Shown: positions 1 through 11,958, counted from the stretch's first letter. The stretch is DNA of 64,000 nucleotides from Cladopsammia gracilis (GCA_022457155.1 JAJGOT010000339.1:807501-871500); one strand, 5' to 3'. Translations and numbers: made by a program. Notes: a model not told the origin generated them from the letters alone.

Positions 1-8
1 CGGGAAGC

Positions 9-235
9 AACAGCTTGTCGTTTGCCGTTTTACAGAGAATGAGAGAGATAAACCATCGCGTATACTGCAATGTAAGCTTGTTATCTGCCTTTTGCCGTCG
101 CACAGTATATGAAAGCAGGTCTCGTCGCGTAGAAAACGGCGGCTGCCTCGACCATCCTTGCCGTTCGCGGATAGAAATTACGCGATGCTTAATCTCTCTA
201 ATCTCTCTAATTCTCTGCAAACGACAAGTTGACGT
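9..235. repeat. Imperfect foldback repeat
   Basis: The left end (CTTGTCGTTTGC, then CAGAGAAT and AGAGAGAT) is repeated in inverted orientation at about 188-232 (ATCTCTCT, ATTCTCTG, GCAAACGACAAG). The arms are roughly 50 bases with mismatches. It resembles a small MITE, but no target duplication could be set because the left end lies at the window edge. Confidence 0.45.
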
Positions 236-775
236 TTGCTATTTGTCATAAGTTTATTTAAATTCTTAAGCACTCTAGCTAGTCAATGCAGTCTAGTAAA
301 AGATAAACGTTTCTCACTGAACATACCTTTCATGCATCGTTTGACAGCATAACATTAAAACTTAACAAGTAGTAAAATAAGCATTTACATTTTTCAATCT
401 GGAAAAAATTGCTAAGTCCTTCACATAGAAAGGCTTTGATTTTATCACTTAATGAATTCAGTTCTATGCAACCTGAACGTGCGAAAATTGACCAACATTT
501 ACCCGTGCAACTGAAAGACAAGATAAAATAAGAGAGAGGTGGCCAAGCTGCCCCCGATCATTCAGAATTTTGAACGCGTTTCCGCGTTCTCCCCTCTTCT
601 TACTAACGGAAAACATTTCTCCTTCGTTCACGTGAAAAGGACACTGGTGGTATCCTTTTACGACACAGAATATGGCTATTGCGACCTCTAATTGCTTTGA
701 CATCTTCCGCTGAGGCCGCTGGGGAATCAAGGTAACAGTCGCCAAATCTGATCTCAAATACCTTGAAACGCGGGT
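236..775. other. No gene recognised
   Basis: Short overlapping reading frames occur here but none resembles a known domain and none has convincing splice sites. No repeat structure was recognised. Confidence 0.4.
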
Positions 776-970
776 TTTTACATTGCACGATCAGTTATTG
801 ATTATCTATAAAAATCAATAATAATCAATAGCAATTAAGGAGTCTGGGTGAGTGAGTATCGATTTTTATTGATTGGTTGAACCAATCAATATCAATCAAT
901 GGATTATTATTGATTATTATTGATTGTATTGATTGGCAATCAATGATTGATTTTCATTGATTGGTACCGC
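776..970. repeat. ATTGATT/AATCAAT-rich low-complexity block
   Basis: About 20 occurrences of ATTGATT or AATCAAT lie on both strands in under 200 bases, some in direct array (ATTATTGATTATTATTGATT) and some as inverted pairs around AACCAATCAAT. It lies directly before the foldback element that begins at 981. It may be a simple repeat or a decayed foldback; no coding content. Confidence 0.6.
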
Positions 971-980
971 CGGGATTTCT

Positions 981-1945
981 GAATTAACGGTGAGTGTTTG
1001 AAAATCGCTCACATTTCATTATCAAAAAATTGCATTTTGGAGCAGTTTTTCAAGAAATATTTTCCCTATGCGGTATAACTCAGAATCGCTTTAAATTGCG
1101 GTTTTGGAAACGTGGATATAATGCTCTTTCCAAGGAAACTAAAAAACGTTTGGGCCTCTTAACTACTGCAAAGAAAAAGCCCGTGTCATTTCGAAGAAAT
1201 CACAACATCAACTTGTCAACAACCGCAAACAATCGAATTACGTTTGCTGTTATTGAAGCCAAAATTCCGACGAAAACTTATCGCTTTACACCATACTAGA
1301 TCAGAGACATAGTATAACGAGCTTACCTTGCATAGCCAGTGGTTGAAGGTTTGTTTTATCCCTATTTTCGATTCAAATGGCCATCTTCGCTCGAGCAGGT
1401 TTATCAAATCACGCAATCAGTAAATGTTGCCGAAGGCACTTTCTCGGAAACGTCGCTTTTCTCGACAGTTCCAACCATATTTCAGCTTCCATTCAGCTAT
1501 TATATACATTGGACTTGATTGCAAAATAAAGCGTGACGATTTGAACGTTTGAAGTGTCTATAGTGGCAAGTGAGTTTTACAAAGTTGGCAGTTCAAAACG
1601 AACGAGCCGTTCATGTCACGCAACGAGACTGTGTACACAGCATGGTCACAGGACTCCCAGCAAAACTGGCATTGTTCGTATTTTTCTTTTCATCCACCAT
1701 TATGATGCAGCTGTTTATTAAAGAATACGAATTTATTACCCCTTATTAACGAAATGCGAAACAAATCGTCTATTGGCAACACCAAACTGACCCACGACGC
1801 TTTGAAAACTGTCTTGTTATAAAAACGTACGAGTGAATACAAACCCCCACTGTGCAGATTTATTTTTGGTATTCACCAGATATAAATGAAATAATATGTA
1901 CATATATTGGCTAAGTGGGAGGGCCGGATGGGAAAATATTTGGCT

Positions 1946-1993
<48 letters not shown>

Positions 1994-3835
1994 TCGAGAG
2001 CCAAATATTTTCCCATCCGGCCCGACCGAACTTAGTCAATAAGTATTTTATCATATGACCAATTTGGAGACAAAATTACTTAAAATTTTAACGCGCGAGG
2101 CCCTCCGCTTTTCTAGTAGGGCCCTACGGCTTTTTCCGGCCCCGCTCGCGCAAATGCGTACGGCCCTCATACGGGACTTTCATCAATGGTTTTGCAAAGA
2201 AAAAGCTCGCAGGGCCGTACGGGTCATATAATAAACGAAGTTAAGTCCACTCTAAGTAAACGATGACAACATTTTTATCAGCTGTTTAACAACTCAATGG
2301 TTTATTTAATTTCAGAAATATATTCACTTGCGCAGTGGTTTATATAAGATACGATGATACCACAACTACTAACGCTATAACGGACTACAACAAGTTCGGA
2401 AATTCAAGCAAGGCTCTAACCTCTTTTAACTGGTTACGGAATATGTAACAAAATTGAAATCTGCGTGTTGCTTTCTATACTGGCAGGATATGGACAACGC
2501 CCTTGTCGTCTTGTAGCCTTCCGGATTCAGCGAGGGAAGCTTTAAATATTTAATTATTAGCTTTAATTATTCTTTATGGTGTGTTAGTAGCCTGTACCAG
2601 AGGAAATTCATCAGGGAACGGGCACTGAAAACTAGATTTTTGTCATTCTGGAATGAATGCGCTCGAATGCGGTGCAAAGTTCAAGGATTGGAATGGCAAC
2701 CTTCCTCGGACGCCGCGTTCATACCAGCGACACTGCCCAGGTACAGTGTCCACTCACACACCAGAGGTAGGTCACCTTGTTCCAGGTGCTCCGGATGGGT
2801 GCCCAGAATTGGGGAACAGCGCGAAAGTATTGAAAGTATTAAACAGCTGATAAAAATGTTGTCATCGTTTACTTAAAGTGGACTTAACTTCATTTATTTC
2901 ATTTATATCTGGTGAATACCAAAAATAAATCTGCACAGCGGGGTTTGTATTCACTTGTATGCTTTTATACCAAGACAGTTTTCAAAGCGTTGTGGGTCAG
3001 TTTAGTGTTGCCAATAGACGATTTGTTTCACAGTTCGTTCATAAGGGGTATTAAATTCGTATTCTTTAATAAACAGCTGCAGCATAAAGCTGAAGATGCA
3101 ATGGTGGAAGAAAAGAAAAATACGAACAATGCCATTTTTTGCTGGGAGTCCTGTGACCATGCTGTGTACACAGTCTCGTTGCGTGACATGAACGGCTCAT
3201 GATCAGTTCCTTGTTTCGTTTTGAACTGCCAACTTTGTTAAACTCACTTACTACTCTAAACACTTCAAACGTTCAAATCGTCACGCTTTATTGGCAATCA
3301 AGTCCAATGCATATAATAGCTGAATGGAAGCTGAAATATGGTTGGAACTGTCGAGAAAAGCGACGTTTCCGAGGAAGTGCCTTCGGCAACATTTACTGAT
3401 TGCGTGATTTGATAAACCTGCTCAAGCGAAGATGGCCATTTGAAACGAAAATAGGGATAAAACCAACTTTCAACCACTGGCCTTGCAAGGTAAGCTCGTT
3501 ATACTATGTCTCTGATCTAGTATGGTGTAAAGCGATAAGTTTTCGTCGGAATTTTGGCTTCAATAACAGCAAACGTAATTCGATTATTTGCGGTTGTTGA
3601 CAAGTCGATGTTGTGATTTCCTCGAAATGACACGGGCTTTTTCTTTGCAGTAGTTAAGAGGCCCAAACGTTTTTTAGTTTCCTTGAAAAGAGTACTATAT
3701 CCACGTTTCCAAAACCGCAATTTAAAACGATTCTGAGTTATACCGCATAGGGAAAATATTTCTTGAAAAACTGCTCCAAAATGCAATTTTTAAATAATGA
3801 AATATGAGCGATTTTCAAACACTCACCGTTAATTC
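981..3835. mobile_element. Foldback element with about 1 kb inverted arms
   Basis: The end GAATTAACGGTGAGTG at 981 is matched by its reverse complement ending at 3835, and the match continues inward for about 1 kb. The left arm runs 981-1894 and 2238-2300, the right arm 2842-3835. The left arm is interrupted by a separate insertion. The spacer (2301-2841) has only short frames without recognisable domains. The same short peptides appear mirrored on the two strands because the arms are copies, so they are not evidence of genes. No transposase was seen; the element looks non-autonomous. Confidence 0.75.
1895..2237. mobile_element. Hairpin-containing insertion inside the foldback left arm
   Basis: The right arm of the surrounding foldback lacks this segment, so it is an insertion. 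Its first part (about 1907-2040) is a strong hairpin: GGAAAATATTTGGCTC and GAGCCAAATATTTTCC pair around a GC-rich loop GAGCGCAGCGAG. ATAATA stands at both edges and may include a short target duplication. The rest is GC-rich with repeated CGTACGGCCCT/AGGGCCGTACG. Confidence 0.65.
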
Positions 3836-4282
3836 AAAAATTTAAGTACAAAGCCTGTTATAAGCTCAAATCATTTGTTAATGTCTCCTACACAATTGCT
3901 CAAATTTGGGAAAGCCTTGCTTCCCTGTGCGCTTTTAACGAGATCAGTTCTTGTACTCATATTCATCGCTTTCATTTCAACCATTTCATGGCGATGGGGG
4001 CCGTTACAGGTTTTGAGAATTTTCTTGAAATCAAAAATAAATTTGCACAAAAAAATCCCACCACAGTTACTGACTTTCCATAGGGTATCTCTGAACTGAA
4101 TATGACGGTAGGGAATTTTCGAAGCATGTGCCACATTTTTCTGATCTCACGCGGTCTCCAGAGAAATTCTCTCTTAACTATGATATAATGATACGATAAG
4201 ATTCCTATAACAGTCTATAGGATGGTTTATTTCAAGTAATATCATCCTATGCTTGAATGGTGTTCTGTGTTTTTATAGCAAA
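3836..4282. other. No gene recognised
   Basis: Overlapping short frames on both strands (3871-4134) have no recognisable domain. Nothing else was identified. Confidence 0.4.
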
Positions 4283-6047
4283 GCACTCGCCGGGCCCAAG
4301 GCCCGGCTGCGCAGCCCCATACTCATAGAAGCTGTGCCTGTCAGTTTTCATGGTCAAGGCTAGCGGAATGTTTCGCGAGCGCGTGTGTGCCCGCCGGTGT
4401 TGGAACAACATCCCAGATCTTAGCAATTTTTAAAAGCAAACCAAGGAGTACCGAGGCTTTGTTTTTTGCGCGGCCACACAGCCGTGAGCTTGGTAAACAC
4501 CAGTAGTTGAATTGTTGTGTTTAGGGGAAAATTAAAGTCGTTATTTCCCTGCAGTTTTTCGCAGTTTGCTACTCAAGACAGGGATACTAATTAAGGGATA
4601 CTCAGAAGCCGCTTTAGTGGAAGAAGAAGAACTTTCAGGGATAAAATCTTGCTTCGAGGAACTTCATATTATCAATGCAGAAGCAATGCGGGGAGATGCC
4701 TTGTTTTTATTACGGATTTCGGAACCGAAGAAGTTTTAACGAAATTCCAAGCAGTCCAGTGCTTTAAAAGTAAAATAAATCACATTTTTCGATGGCAATT
4801 TATGTTAATATCAATTTTTGATTGACTTTTCCTTTGTGTTCTCTTAAGTTTTGGAGACATGTTTATGAAACGTGTTCAAATTAAGGCGTGTTGTTATCTT
4901 GAATTTCATCGAGGACAGCTCTGCCTTGATGCGCTATAAATGGTACGTGTTTTGCTTAATGGAGATTTGAATAAAATTTTTCGAAACTCAGGTATATTAA
5001 GGACTGGCTCTTCCCATATTTTATCAAAAGAGTAAGGGGGGTGGTCTATCTTCAAAAGGAAACGTGTCATAAGTATGAGACTTGGAAACGGCATTTGACT
5101 TGTTAAGACAGTCCTTTTTGACGTTGATGTTTCCATGGCAACCTATCACGTGACCAATTGAGCTTTTACTTTCGGTTTGTTCCTTCAGTGCTCTTGCAGA
5201 CAAGGAAAAATTGTGTTTTCTGAGAGTTTTAAGTGGCATAATTTCTATCTTGTTAAGGTACTTTTCAAATGTAACTGGAAACGTGGTCCTCCTACGTGGC
5301 ATGACTGTTTTCTGGTTATTACGTGACAACAAAATCGTGACATTTCAATCGTCACGTGACCTGGACACGCTTTCCAGTTTGTTTCGTGTATGACTTTGCA
5401 CACTTAAAAATATCCAAACGATATTTTGTATGTCAGAGTGGTTTAAGTTCTCCTGCACTTAGCCTAAAGAAAAACATGGAAATTTTGATACCTTAATCAG
5501 TTGCGTGACTTTTTTCGTGACAACTTCTTATCAAAATTAATCTTTGTATCAAGTTTAAGCCTTTGGCTAAGTTCCATATCAATATGTTCCATACTTTATG
5601 AGATAGACCACCCCCCTTAGTTTTTGGATGTACCTTAACTGACCCAGGCCTTAATATACCTTAGATTGTGTTGTCCGTTTTTATGTCTTTGTTCATTCAT
5701 TACATAGATTAAAATGTCGCGTCGCCTTATGCAAATAAGCTTATCTTTGTGTATTTTGCAATTTTGATTTCCAAATCAGTTTCTCGGGCAATTTTTGACA
5801 AACAAAACTGTATTTTATTCGGAAAGTAGTCGTACTAGTTATTCTAGACAGAGAAAAGTTGTTTTTGTGAACTTTTGTACAGTCAAAATGTACTGTGCAG
5901 ACGGTCGGGTAATACTGTTTTTGAGAATTGCTAAAATTGAAAATAGCCCGTTCGTTAATCTTAATTCTTGTGCTTCCAACCTTTCACCTCACCTTAGTTA
6001 AGCTTTTTAAAAGTGCGACGCTGTTAGGCTTGGCCTATCAGTATATA
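4283..6047 (+). mobile_element. GCGGAGC-family repeat, copy 1 (split)
   Basis: This copy starts with a GC-rich hairpin (CGGGCCCAAGGCCCGG) followed by CATACTCATAGAA and ends in GACGCTGTTAGGCTTGGCC. The internal order matches copies at 6.05, 7.2, 8.1 and 45.3 kb: hairpin, a CATGGTCA...GCTAGCGGAATGTTTCGCG block, a GTTGGAACAACATC block, a GGGATACTAATTAAGG block and a long AT-rich tail. It is interrupted by the MITE at 4990-5664. Its superfamily is unknown; the terminal hairpin next to a GCTA end recalls Helitrons, but the 5' TC and a constant CTRR end were not found. Confidence 0.7.
4990..5664. mobile_element. MITE with CAGGTATATTAAGG inverted ends
   Basis: CAGGTATATTAAGGACTGG near 4991 is mirrored by CCAGGCCTTAATATACCT ending about 5663. 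Just inside, GGGGGGTGGTCTATCT (about 5036) is mirrored by AGATAGACCACCCCCC (about 5602). The flanks rejoin the surrounding repeat when compared with its uninterrupted copy near 7.9 kb. Related single ends occur at about 10,317 and 61,171. It has no transposase gene. Confidence 0.75.
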
Positions 6048-6052
6048 TATTA

Positions 6053-6935
6053 GCGGAGCCCGCGGGCCGAAGGCCCGCCGGAGGACCATACTCATAGAAC
6101 CTATGCCCGTGATTTTTCATGGTCATGGCTAGCGGAATGTTTCACGGGCGCGTGTATGCCCGCCTGCCCGCCCGCCGGCCCGCCGTGTTGGAACAACATC
6201 CAGGATCTTGAAAGCAAGGTTTTATTTTTCGCGCGGCCACACAGCCGTGAGCTCGGTAAACACTTCAGTTGTTTTGTTGTGTTTAGCGGAGAATTAAAGT
6301 CGTTATTTCCATGCAGTTTTTCGCGGTTTGCTACTCAAGACAGGGATACTAATTAAGGGATACTCAGAAGCCGCTTTAGTGGGAAAAGAAGAGCTTTCAG
6401 GGATAAAATCTTGCATCGAGGAACTATATACGTTTTTAGCAACGCGTAGAGATGGGTTCGTTTTACGGATTTCAGCACCAAAGCGGAGGTTTAAAGAATT
6501 TCCAAGTACAGTAGTCGCCGGAGGGACTTAAAGGTAAAACAAATTACATTTTTCGATGGAAATTTATCTTGATATCAATCTGTGATTGAAAAGCGATTTT
6601 ATGTAAACAAAACAAGACTTAGATTTTATACTCGCGTCGCCTTATGCAAATATGTTTGTGTATTTTGGCAAATCAGTTTCTCGGGCATTTTTTGACAAGC
6701 AACAACTCTATTTTATTCGGAAAATAGTGGTAATAGTTATTCTAGTACGGTCTAAATGTAATGTGCATACGGTTGGGTAATACTGCTTTTCAAAATTGCT
6801 AAAATTTTAAAATAGCCTGGTCGTCAATCTTAATTCTTGTGCTTCCGACCTTTCACCTAAGTTAAGTTTCATCTTAGTTAAGCTTGTTGAGAGGGTCGTC
6901 AGAGGGCGCCGCTGTCAGGCTAAGGCTAATTATAT
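6053..6935 (+). mobile_element. GCGGAGC-family repeat, copy 2
   Basis: It begins AGCGGAGCCCGCGGGCC with a GGGCCGAAGGCCC hairpin and ends GTCAGGCTAAGGCTA before a short TATATATA tract. It is shorter than copy 1 in the AT-rich tail. The frame 6328-6531 encodes a peptide starting MLLKTGILIKGYSEAAL that recurs in copies 3, 4 and 5, so the peptide-coding stretch is conserved at least as DNA. No known domain is recognised. Confidence 0.7.
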
Positions 6936-7200
6936 ATATTACGGTTATGCATATGCACATGGAGAATTGGTCGGTTGCACACGTTGTTCTTTGTCTTTAT
7001 GTTTGAGTTATTCAAACTGATATTATGTAAAACAAAACTGTCATGAACCTCGAATCAGCAAAACATACACAGATAGCAACGAAAACAACGTGTACAGTTT
7101 TTATGTCAATTTTATTATTAGTTAATCTCCTTGAAATTCTCATTTAGCTTGGGTGGGTATATGTTTGATAGCCGATATATCCTGCTACCTATTAATTTAA

Positions 7201-9500
7201 TAGCGGAGCCCGCGGGCCGAAGGCCCGACGGAGCACCATACTCATAGAACCTATGACCGTCATTTTCTATGGTCATGGCTAGCGGAATGTTTCGCGGGCG
7301 CGTATGTGCCCGCCCGCCCGCGGCCGTGTTGGAACAACATCCAGGATCTTGAAAGCAAGGCTTTGTTTTTCGCGCGGCCACACAACCGTGAGCTCGGTAA
7401 ACACTTTAGTTGTTTTGTTGTGTTTAGCGGATAATTAAAGTCGTTAGTTCCCTGCAGTTTTTCGCGGTTTGCTACTCAAGACAGGGATACTAATTAAGGG
7501 ATACTCCGAAGCCGCTTTAGTGGGAAAAGAAGAGCTTCCAGGGATAAAATCTTGCTTCGAGGAACTATATACGTTTTTAGCAATGCGAAGAGATGGTTTC
7601 GTTTTACGGATTTCAGCACCAAAGCGGAGGTTTAAAGAATTTCCAAGTACAGTAGTCGCCGAAGGGACTTAAAAGTAAAACAAATTACATTTTTCGATGG
7701 GAATTCATCTTGATGTCAATCTGTGATTGACATTTTGTTTGTGTTCTCGTTAATTTCGGAGAAATGTTTATAAACGTGTAGCTTAAATTCAGTTGTATTT
7801 TAATTTCTTGAATTTCATCGAAGACACGGCTCGACCTCGATGAGCTGTAAATTGTACGCGTTTTGCTTCTAAACATAAACTAATTGAGATTTCAATAAAA
7901 TTTTTCGAAAGAAGATTGTGTTGTCCATTTTTATGTGTTTGTTCATTCATTACATAGATTGAAAAGCGACTTTATGTAAACAAAACAAGACTTAGATTTT
8001 ATACTCGTGTCGCCTTATGCAAATATGTTTGTGTATTTTGGCAAATTAGTTTCTCGGGCATTTTTTGACAAGCAACAACTCTATTTTATTCGGAAAATAG
8101 TCGTAATATATATAGATAGCCCAAGCCTAACAGCGTCGCACTTTGAACAAGCTTAACTAAGGTGAAACTTGACTAAGGTGAAAGGTTGGAAGCACAAGAA
8201 TTAAGATTGACGAACGGGCTATTTTCAATTTTAGCAATTCTCAAAAACAGTATTACGCGACCGTCTGCACAGTACATTTTTATAGACCGTACAAAAGTTC
8301 ACAAAAACAACTTTTCTCTGTCTAGAATAACTGGTACCACTAGTTTCCGAATAAAATACAGTTTATGTTTGTCAAAAATTGCCCGAGAAACTGATTTGAA
8401 AATCAAAAATTGCAAAAATACACAAACATATTTGCATAAGGCGACGCGAGTGAAGATAGAACTGTACTATAAAATCAAAGTCTTGTTTTGTTTACATAAA
8501 ATCGCTTTTCAGTCTATCTAATGAATGAACAAACACATAAAAATGGGCAACACAATCTTCTTTCGAAAAAATTTATTCAAATCTCCATTAGTTTACGTTT
8601 AAAAGCAAAACGCGTACCATTTAATTATAGCTCATCGAGTTCAAGCTTTCTTCGATGAAATTCAAGAGATCGATACAACTGAATTTAAGCACGTTTTAAA
8701 ATCAATTCTCCAAAACTAACAATAACACCAATAAAGAGTCACTCACAGATTGATATCAACATAAATTCTCATCGAAAACTGTAATCTTTTTTACCTTTAA
8801 GTCCCTCGCTTGCTTGGAAATTCAAATCTCCGCTTCTGGTTCCGAATTCCGTGGAAAACAAACATCTCCCGCATTGATAAAAATGTAATACATGAAGTTC
8901 CTTGAAGCAAGATTTTATCCCTGAAAGCTCGTCTTTTTCCACTAAAGCGGCTTCTGAGTATACCTTAATTAGTATCCCTGTCTTGAGTAGCAAACCGCGA
9001 AAAACTGCGAAAACCGCGAAAAACTGTCTTCGCTAGACACAACAAAACAACTAAAGTGTTTACCGAGCTCACGGCTGTGTGGCCGCGCGAAAAACAAAGC
9101 CTTGCTTTCAAGATTTCGGATGTTTTTCCAACACGGCGGGCGGGCGGGCGGGCAAACACGCGCCCGCGAAACATTCCGCTAGCCATGACCATGAAAAATC
9201 ACGGCATAGGTTCTATGAGTATGGAGCTGCGCAGCCAGGCCTTTGGCCTGGCAAGTGCTCCGCTAATAGTTATTCTAGACGGAGAAAAAGTTGTTTTTGT
9301 GAACTTTTGTACGGTCTTAATGTATTGTGCAGACGGTCGGGTAATACTGCTTTTCAGAATTGCTAAAATTGAAAAATAGCCCGGTCGTCAATCTTAATCC
9401 TTGTGCTTCCGACCTTTCACCTAAGTTAAGTTTCATCTTAGTTAAGCTTGTTCAGAGGGTCTTCAGAGGGCGCCGCTGTTAGGCTAAGGCTAACTATATA
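7201..9500 (+). mobile_element. GCGGAGC-family repeat, copy 3 (split by copy 4)
   Basis: Copy 3 starts AGCGGAGCCCGCGGG at 7201, breaks off after GGAAAATAGTCGTAAT near 8109, and resumes at about 9265 with AGTTATTCTAGACGG. It runs to the usual GCTGTTAGGCTAAGGC end. Copies 1 and 2 are continuous across this point, so the middle part (copy 4) is an insertion of the same family in opposite orientation. The peptide frame at 7469-7672 matches that of copy 2. Confidence 0.75.
8110..9264 (-). mobile_element. GCGGAGC-family repeat, copy 4 (inside copy 3)
   Basis: This is an inverted copy: it reads from CCTAACAGCGTCGC near 8125 to the GGCCTTTGGCCTGG hairpin and GTGCTCCGCTA at 9264. It lies exactly in the break of copy 3. 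Its frame 8769-8993 (minus) encodes the family peptide. Compared with copies 2 and 3 it has a longer tail, closer to copies 1 and 5. Confidence 0.75.
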
Positions 9501-9501
9501 T

Positions 9502-9851
9502 ATTAACCTATTTGTTTTGTCAAACGCTGAGCAAACAATAAAGAGACCTTTTTGGGGAAAGGAAGCTATATCTACGAGTTACCTAAAGTGTCTGGCTGTA
9601 CACTGTACATTTCACATGGAAGTATCATTATTCTTATGGCATATTCCTATAAAAATATTCCTATTCAGTCATATTGTTGGTAATTCAGTAATTATCTTGT
9701 AAACGTTATCTTGTGGGTCAGAAAAATCTGATATAATAGCAGCAAGGAATGTAAAACGGGAATGTTACAATGTTGTTCTGCCATTCCATATGGATATTGG
9801 ATGAACATTTCCTGACTTGCATGAATAGTGCATGTTTATGTTTATATATAC
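9502..9851. other. Intronic or downstream sequence, nothing recognised
   Basis: The stretch between repeat copy 3 and the F5/8C exon shows no domain. An exon coding the second half of the F5/8C domain was looked for here and throughout 1-9,851 on the minus strand and was not seen. Confidence 0.4.
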
Positions 9852-10159
9852 CTTATCAGCACCGTTTTCTTGGTAGGTAACCCAGTCTGTGTTGTTCAAT
9901 GATAAAAGCAATTTGTACTTCTTTGTCCAGTGATAAGCGGTTGAACTTCCTTGAGTAGCTACAGCGCAAATAAAGAACTCGTATTGCAGGTTGATTTGCA
10001 GGTAGTCATTGGCATTACCGTCAGTGCTGGGTGACCACGCACCATTCCCATACAGTCGGGCTTTAGAAGCTTCCTTTCCACGACGAGATGACGAGGCTGA
10101 GAATCTGCTGTCTGGAAAGGCGTAACTGCTGGCCAGACCGATTGACTGGATTGGGCATG
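9852..10159 (-). CDS. Exon: first part of an F5/8 type C (discoidin) domain, second in gene
   Basis: The exon is bounded by acceptor CTTTTAG at 10160 and donor GTATAT at 9851. It is 308 bases: 2 bases finish a codon, then 102 codons, so it enters in phase 1 and leaves in phase 0. The translation has discoidin-family landmarks in order: CPIQSIGL start, DSRFSASSSR, ARLYGNGAWSP, YLQINLQ, AVATQGSS and SLNNTDWVTYQENG. F5/8C domains bind phospholipids or glycans outside the cell. Phase and length match the exon at 25,274-25,572. The partner exon for the C-terminal third is not seen, so the gene either runs off the left edge or is truncated. Confidence 0.85.
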
Positions 10160-11600
10160 CTAAAAGTTAATACATACGCTTACGTTTTTACACCTTTAGA
10201 CAGGCAAACAATCGAGGATCTATTTGTGTAGACATTCGCCTCCATGCCCGTCAACTTGGGAGATTGTAAGCCACTAACATGTCTGTTATTTAAGTGACTT
10301 TGTGTTGTCACGGCTCAGGTATATTAAGGGCTGGATTGTTTCGCATGGTGTTTGTGAGATATATTGAAGTCCGAGGGTAGCACTACTTCTGTGATACTTC
10401 ATGTCGCAAGCCCTTATTTTAAATCTCTGATTAATTACTAGTTAATCAATGATATACATCTTTTTAATATCAGACACAGTGCTCATAGACTAGAGGTGTA
10501 GAATGTGACTTAATCTCATTTAGTTCCTTTTCACCCCCCCCCCCCCCCCCCCTCGTAACTTCAAACAGTGAAACCTAGAGGGTTAATTGGACGTTCAAAA
10601 TTAAAATTGTACGTGGGAATTACGTAATCGGTTATGCACAGCAGCCAATTGAGATCCGCCATCTAGGATTCTATACTTTTTCAAAACCATTAAAAAAATG
10701 CTAAAATGGCACAGCGATGTAAAGGCTTAACTTTTATGACGACAAACGTAGGTTTTTTAATGAAAGGTTTAAAAAATGCACATTTTGAAAATACAAGGGG
10801 AACATTAAAGACATAATTTCAGGGTATGGTTATGAAACGTATAGGGTATATGGAACGTCAAAAACTATTTCCTTTGCGGTCTGCAAAATGGGGGTATGAT
10901 GAAAGATCATATCACTTTGCAGTTACTTAATTAGTTCTACACAGCCGCCATCTTGGATCCGCCATCTTGGTTTTCTCAACAATCTCATAAAACCGTCCAA
11001 ATTGACTTAAAAGTAATCTAAACCAATAGAGAAACGCCAAATGTCGTAAAAAGTAACGAAAGTAAACGTAACGAAAGTAACGAAATAATTGCTTTGATTT
11101 CATTATAAGGTAAATAAATACAAATTTCAAAACACATGCCTGTGAAATTCTTGTTCCCATGGAAACATCAAGTCACAATAAAATGTCATACCAAATTGTT
11201 GCCAGATAATTGTTACGGAAAGCCATGAAGTTTGATGGCGTTTAATTTCATAATAAAAAAGTCATGGATGTTGAAAATTCGAAATCATATAGACATAAAG
11301 TTACACACCGCTGGTTGCTGTGTAAAATCAAAGGGCTCTTAAAGCCATCTCGTTAAAGCGTTAGAACGTGAGGTTAATAAAAACAAAATAGAAGAATTGA
11401 TAGTGAATATGGTAAAGATGCCGTTGTAGCGCACCTTTAGAATAAGTCTACTTAAAATACGTACATGAAAACATCACATGATGCAAATCAGTCAATAGAA
11501 ATTTATGTTCACGAAATGGGCGTAGTTTACATTTTCAAAAAAAAAAACAACTTTAACATGCAAGGCTGATCAGACAGCAAATTTGTTCGATTTATTTTAA
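10160..11600. other. Long intron: isolated MITE end, poly-C tract and repeat DNA
   Basis: No exon was recognised. It contains a CAGGTATATTAAGGGCTGG motif at about 10,317 (one end of the MITE type at 4990), a run of about 20 C at 10,534-10,552, and CCGCCATCTTGGAT repeated near 10,949-10,970. The last motif also occurs in the piggyBac-like element at 56,583, which suggests shared internal sequence. Confidence 0.5.
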
Positions 11601-11607
11601 TAAGATA

Positions 11608-11650
11608 TGCCCGATATTTCGGTTACACAAAACTAACCTTCATCAGGGGC
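11608..11650 (-). ncRNA. Hammerhead-ribozyme-like core (candidate)
   Basis: The minus strand reads CTGATGA (11,646-11,640), a helix GGTTA ... TAACC with an 8-base loop, then GAAAT (11,620-11,616). This is the order of the hammerhead core: CUGAUGA, stem II, GAAA. Penelope-like retroelements are known to carry hammerhead motifs. Stems I and III could not be confirmed by eye, and no PLE coding sequence lies beside it, so this is tentative. Confidence 0.3.
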
Positions 11651-11893
11651 TAGGAAAGCTTAGTGAAGATGGAAACAAACGGTTACAATATTTAAAATGG
11701 GCTAAGATAAATTGCTGGCACACGATAGGCTAATAAACAAGTAACGGTCCAACTATATATTGTTACTGTTTGTTCTAGTGGTCCTTGCATTTTTACAGAA
11801 GTTATTTACATTTTCACGCTAGTGACTAAAATGGGGTCCTATTATTTGGTTATACAATAGACGTGTTTAGAAAATGTTATAGGCTGGGCCTTA

Positions 11894-11896
<3 letters not shown>

Positions 11897-11948
<52 letters not shown>

Positions 11949-11958
11949 TTTTTTTTTT
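11897..11958. repeat. (ATT)n then (TTTA)n microsatellite
   Basis: About 14 ATT units are followed by TTTATTTA units and a run of T. The isoleucine-rich reading frame across it is a by-product of the repeat. Confidence 0.9.

Noticed and set aside
7118..7381. Antisense frame in the GCGGAGC repeats (MAARKTK...) as a gene
   Set aside because: It overlaps the sense peptide region in the opposite direction, varies strongly in length between copies and crosses the GC-rich hairpin.
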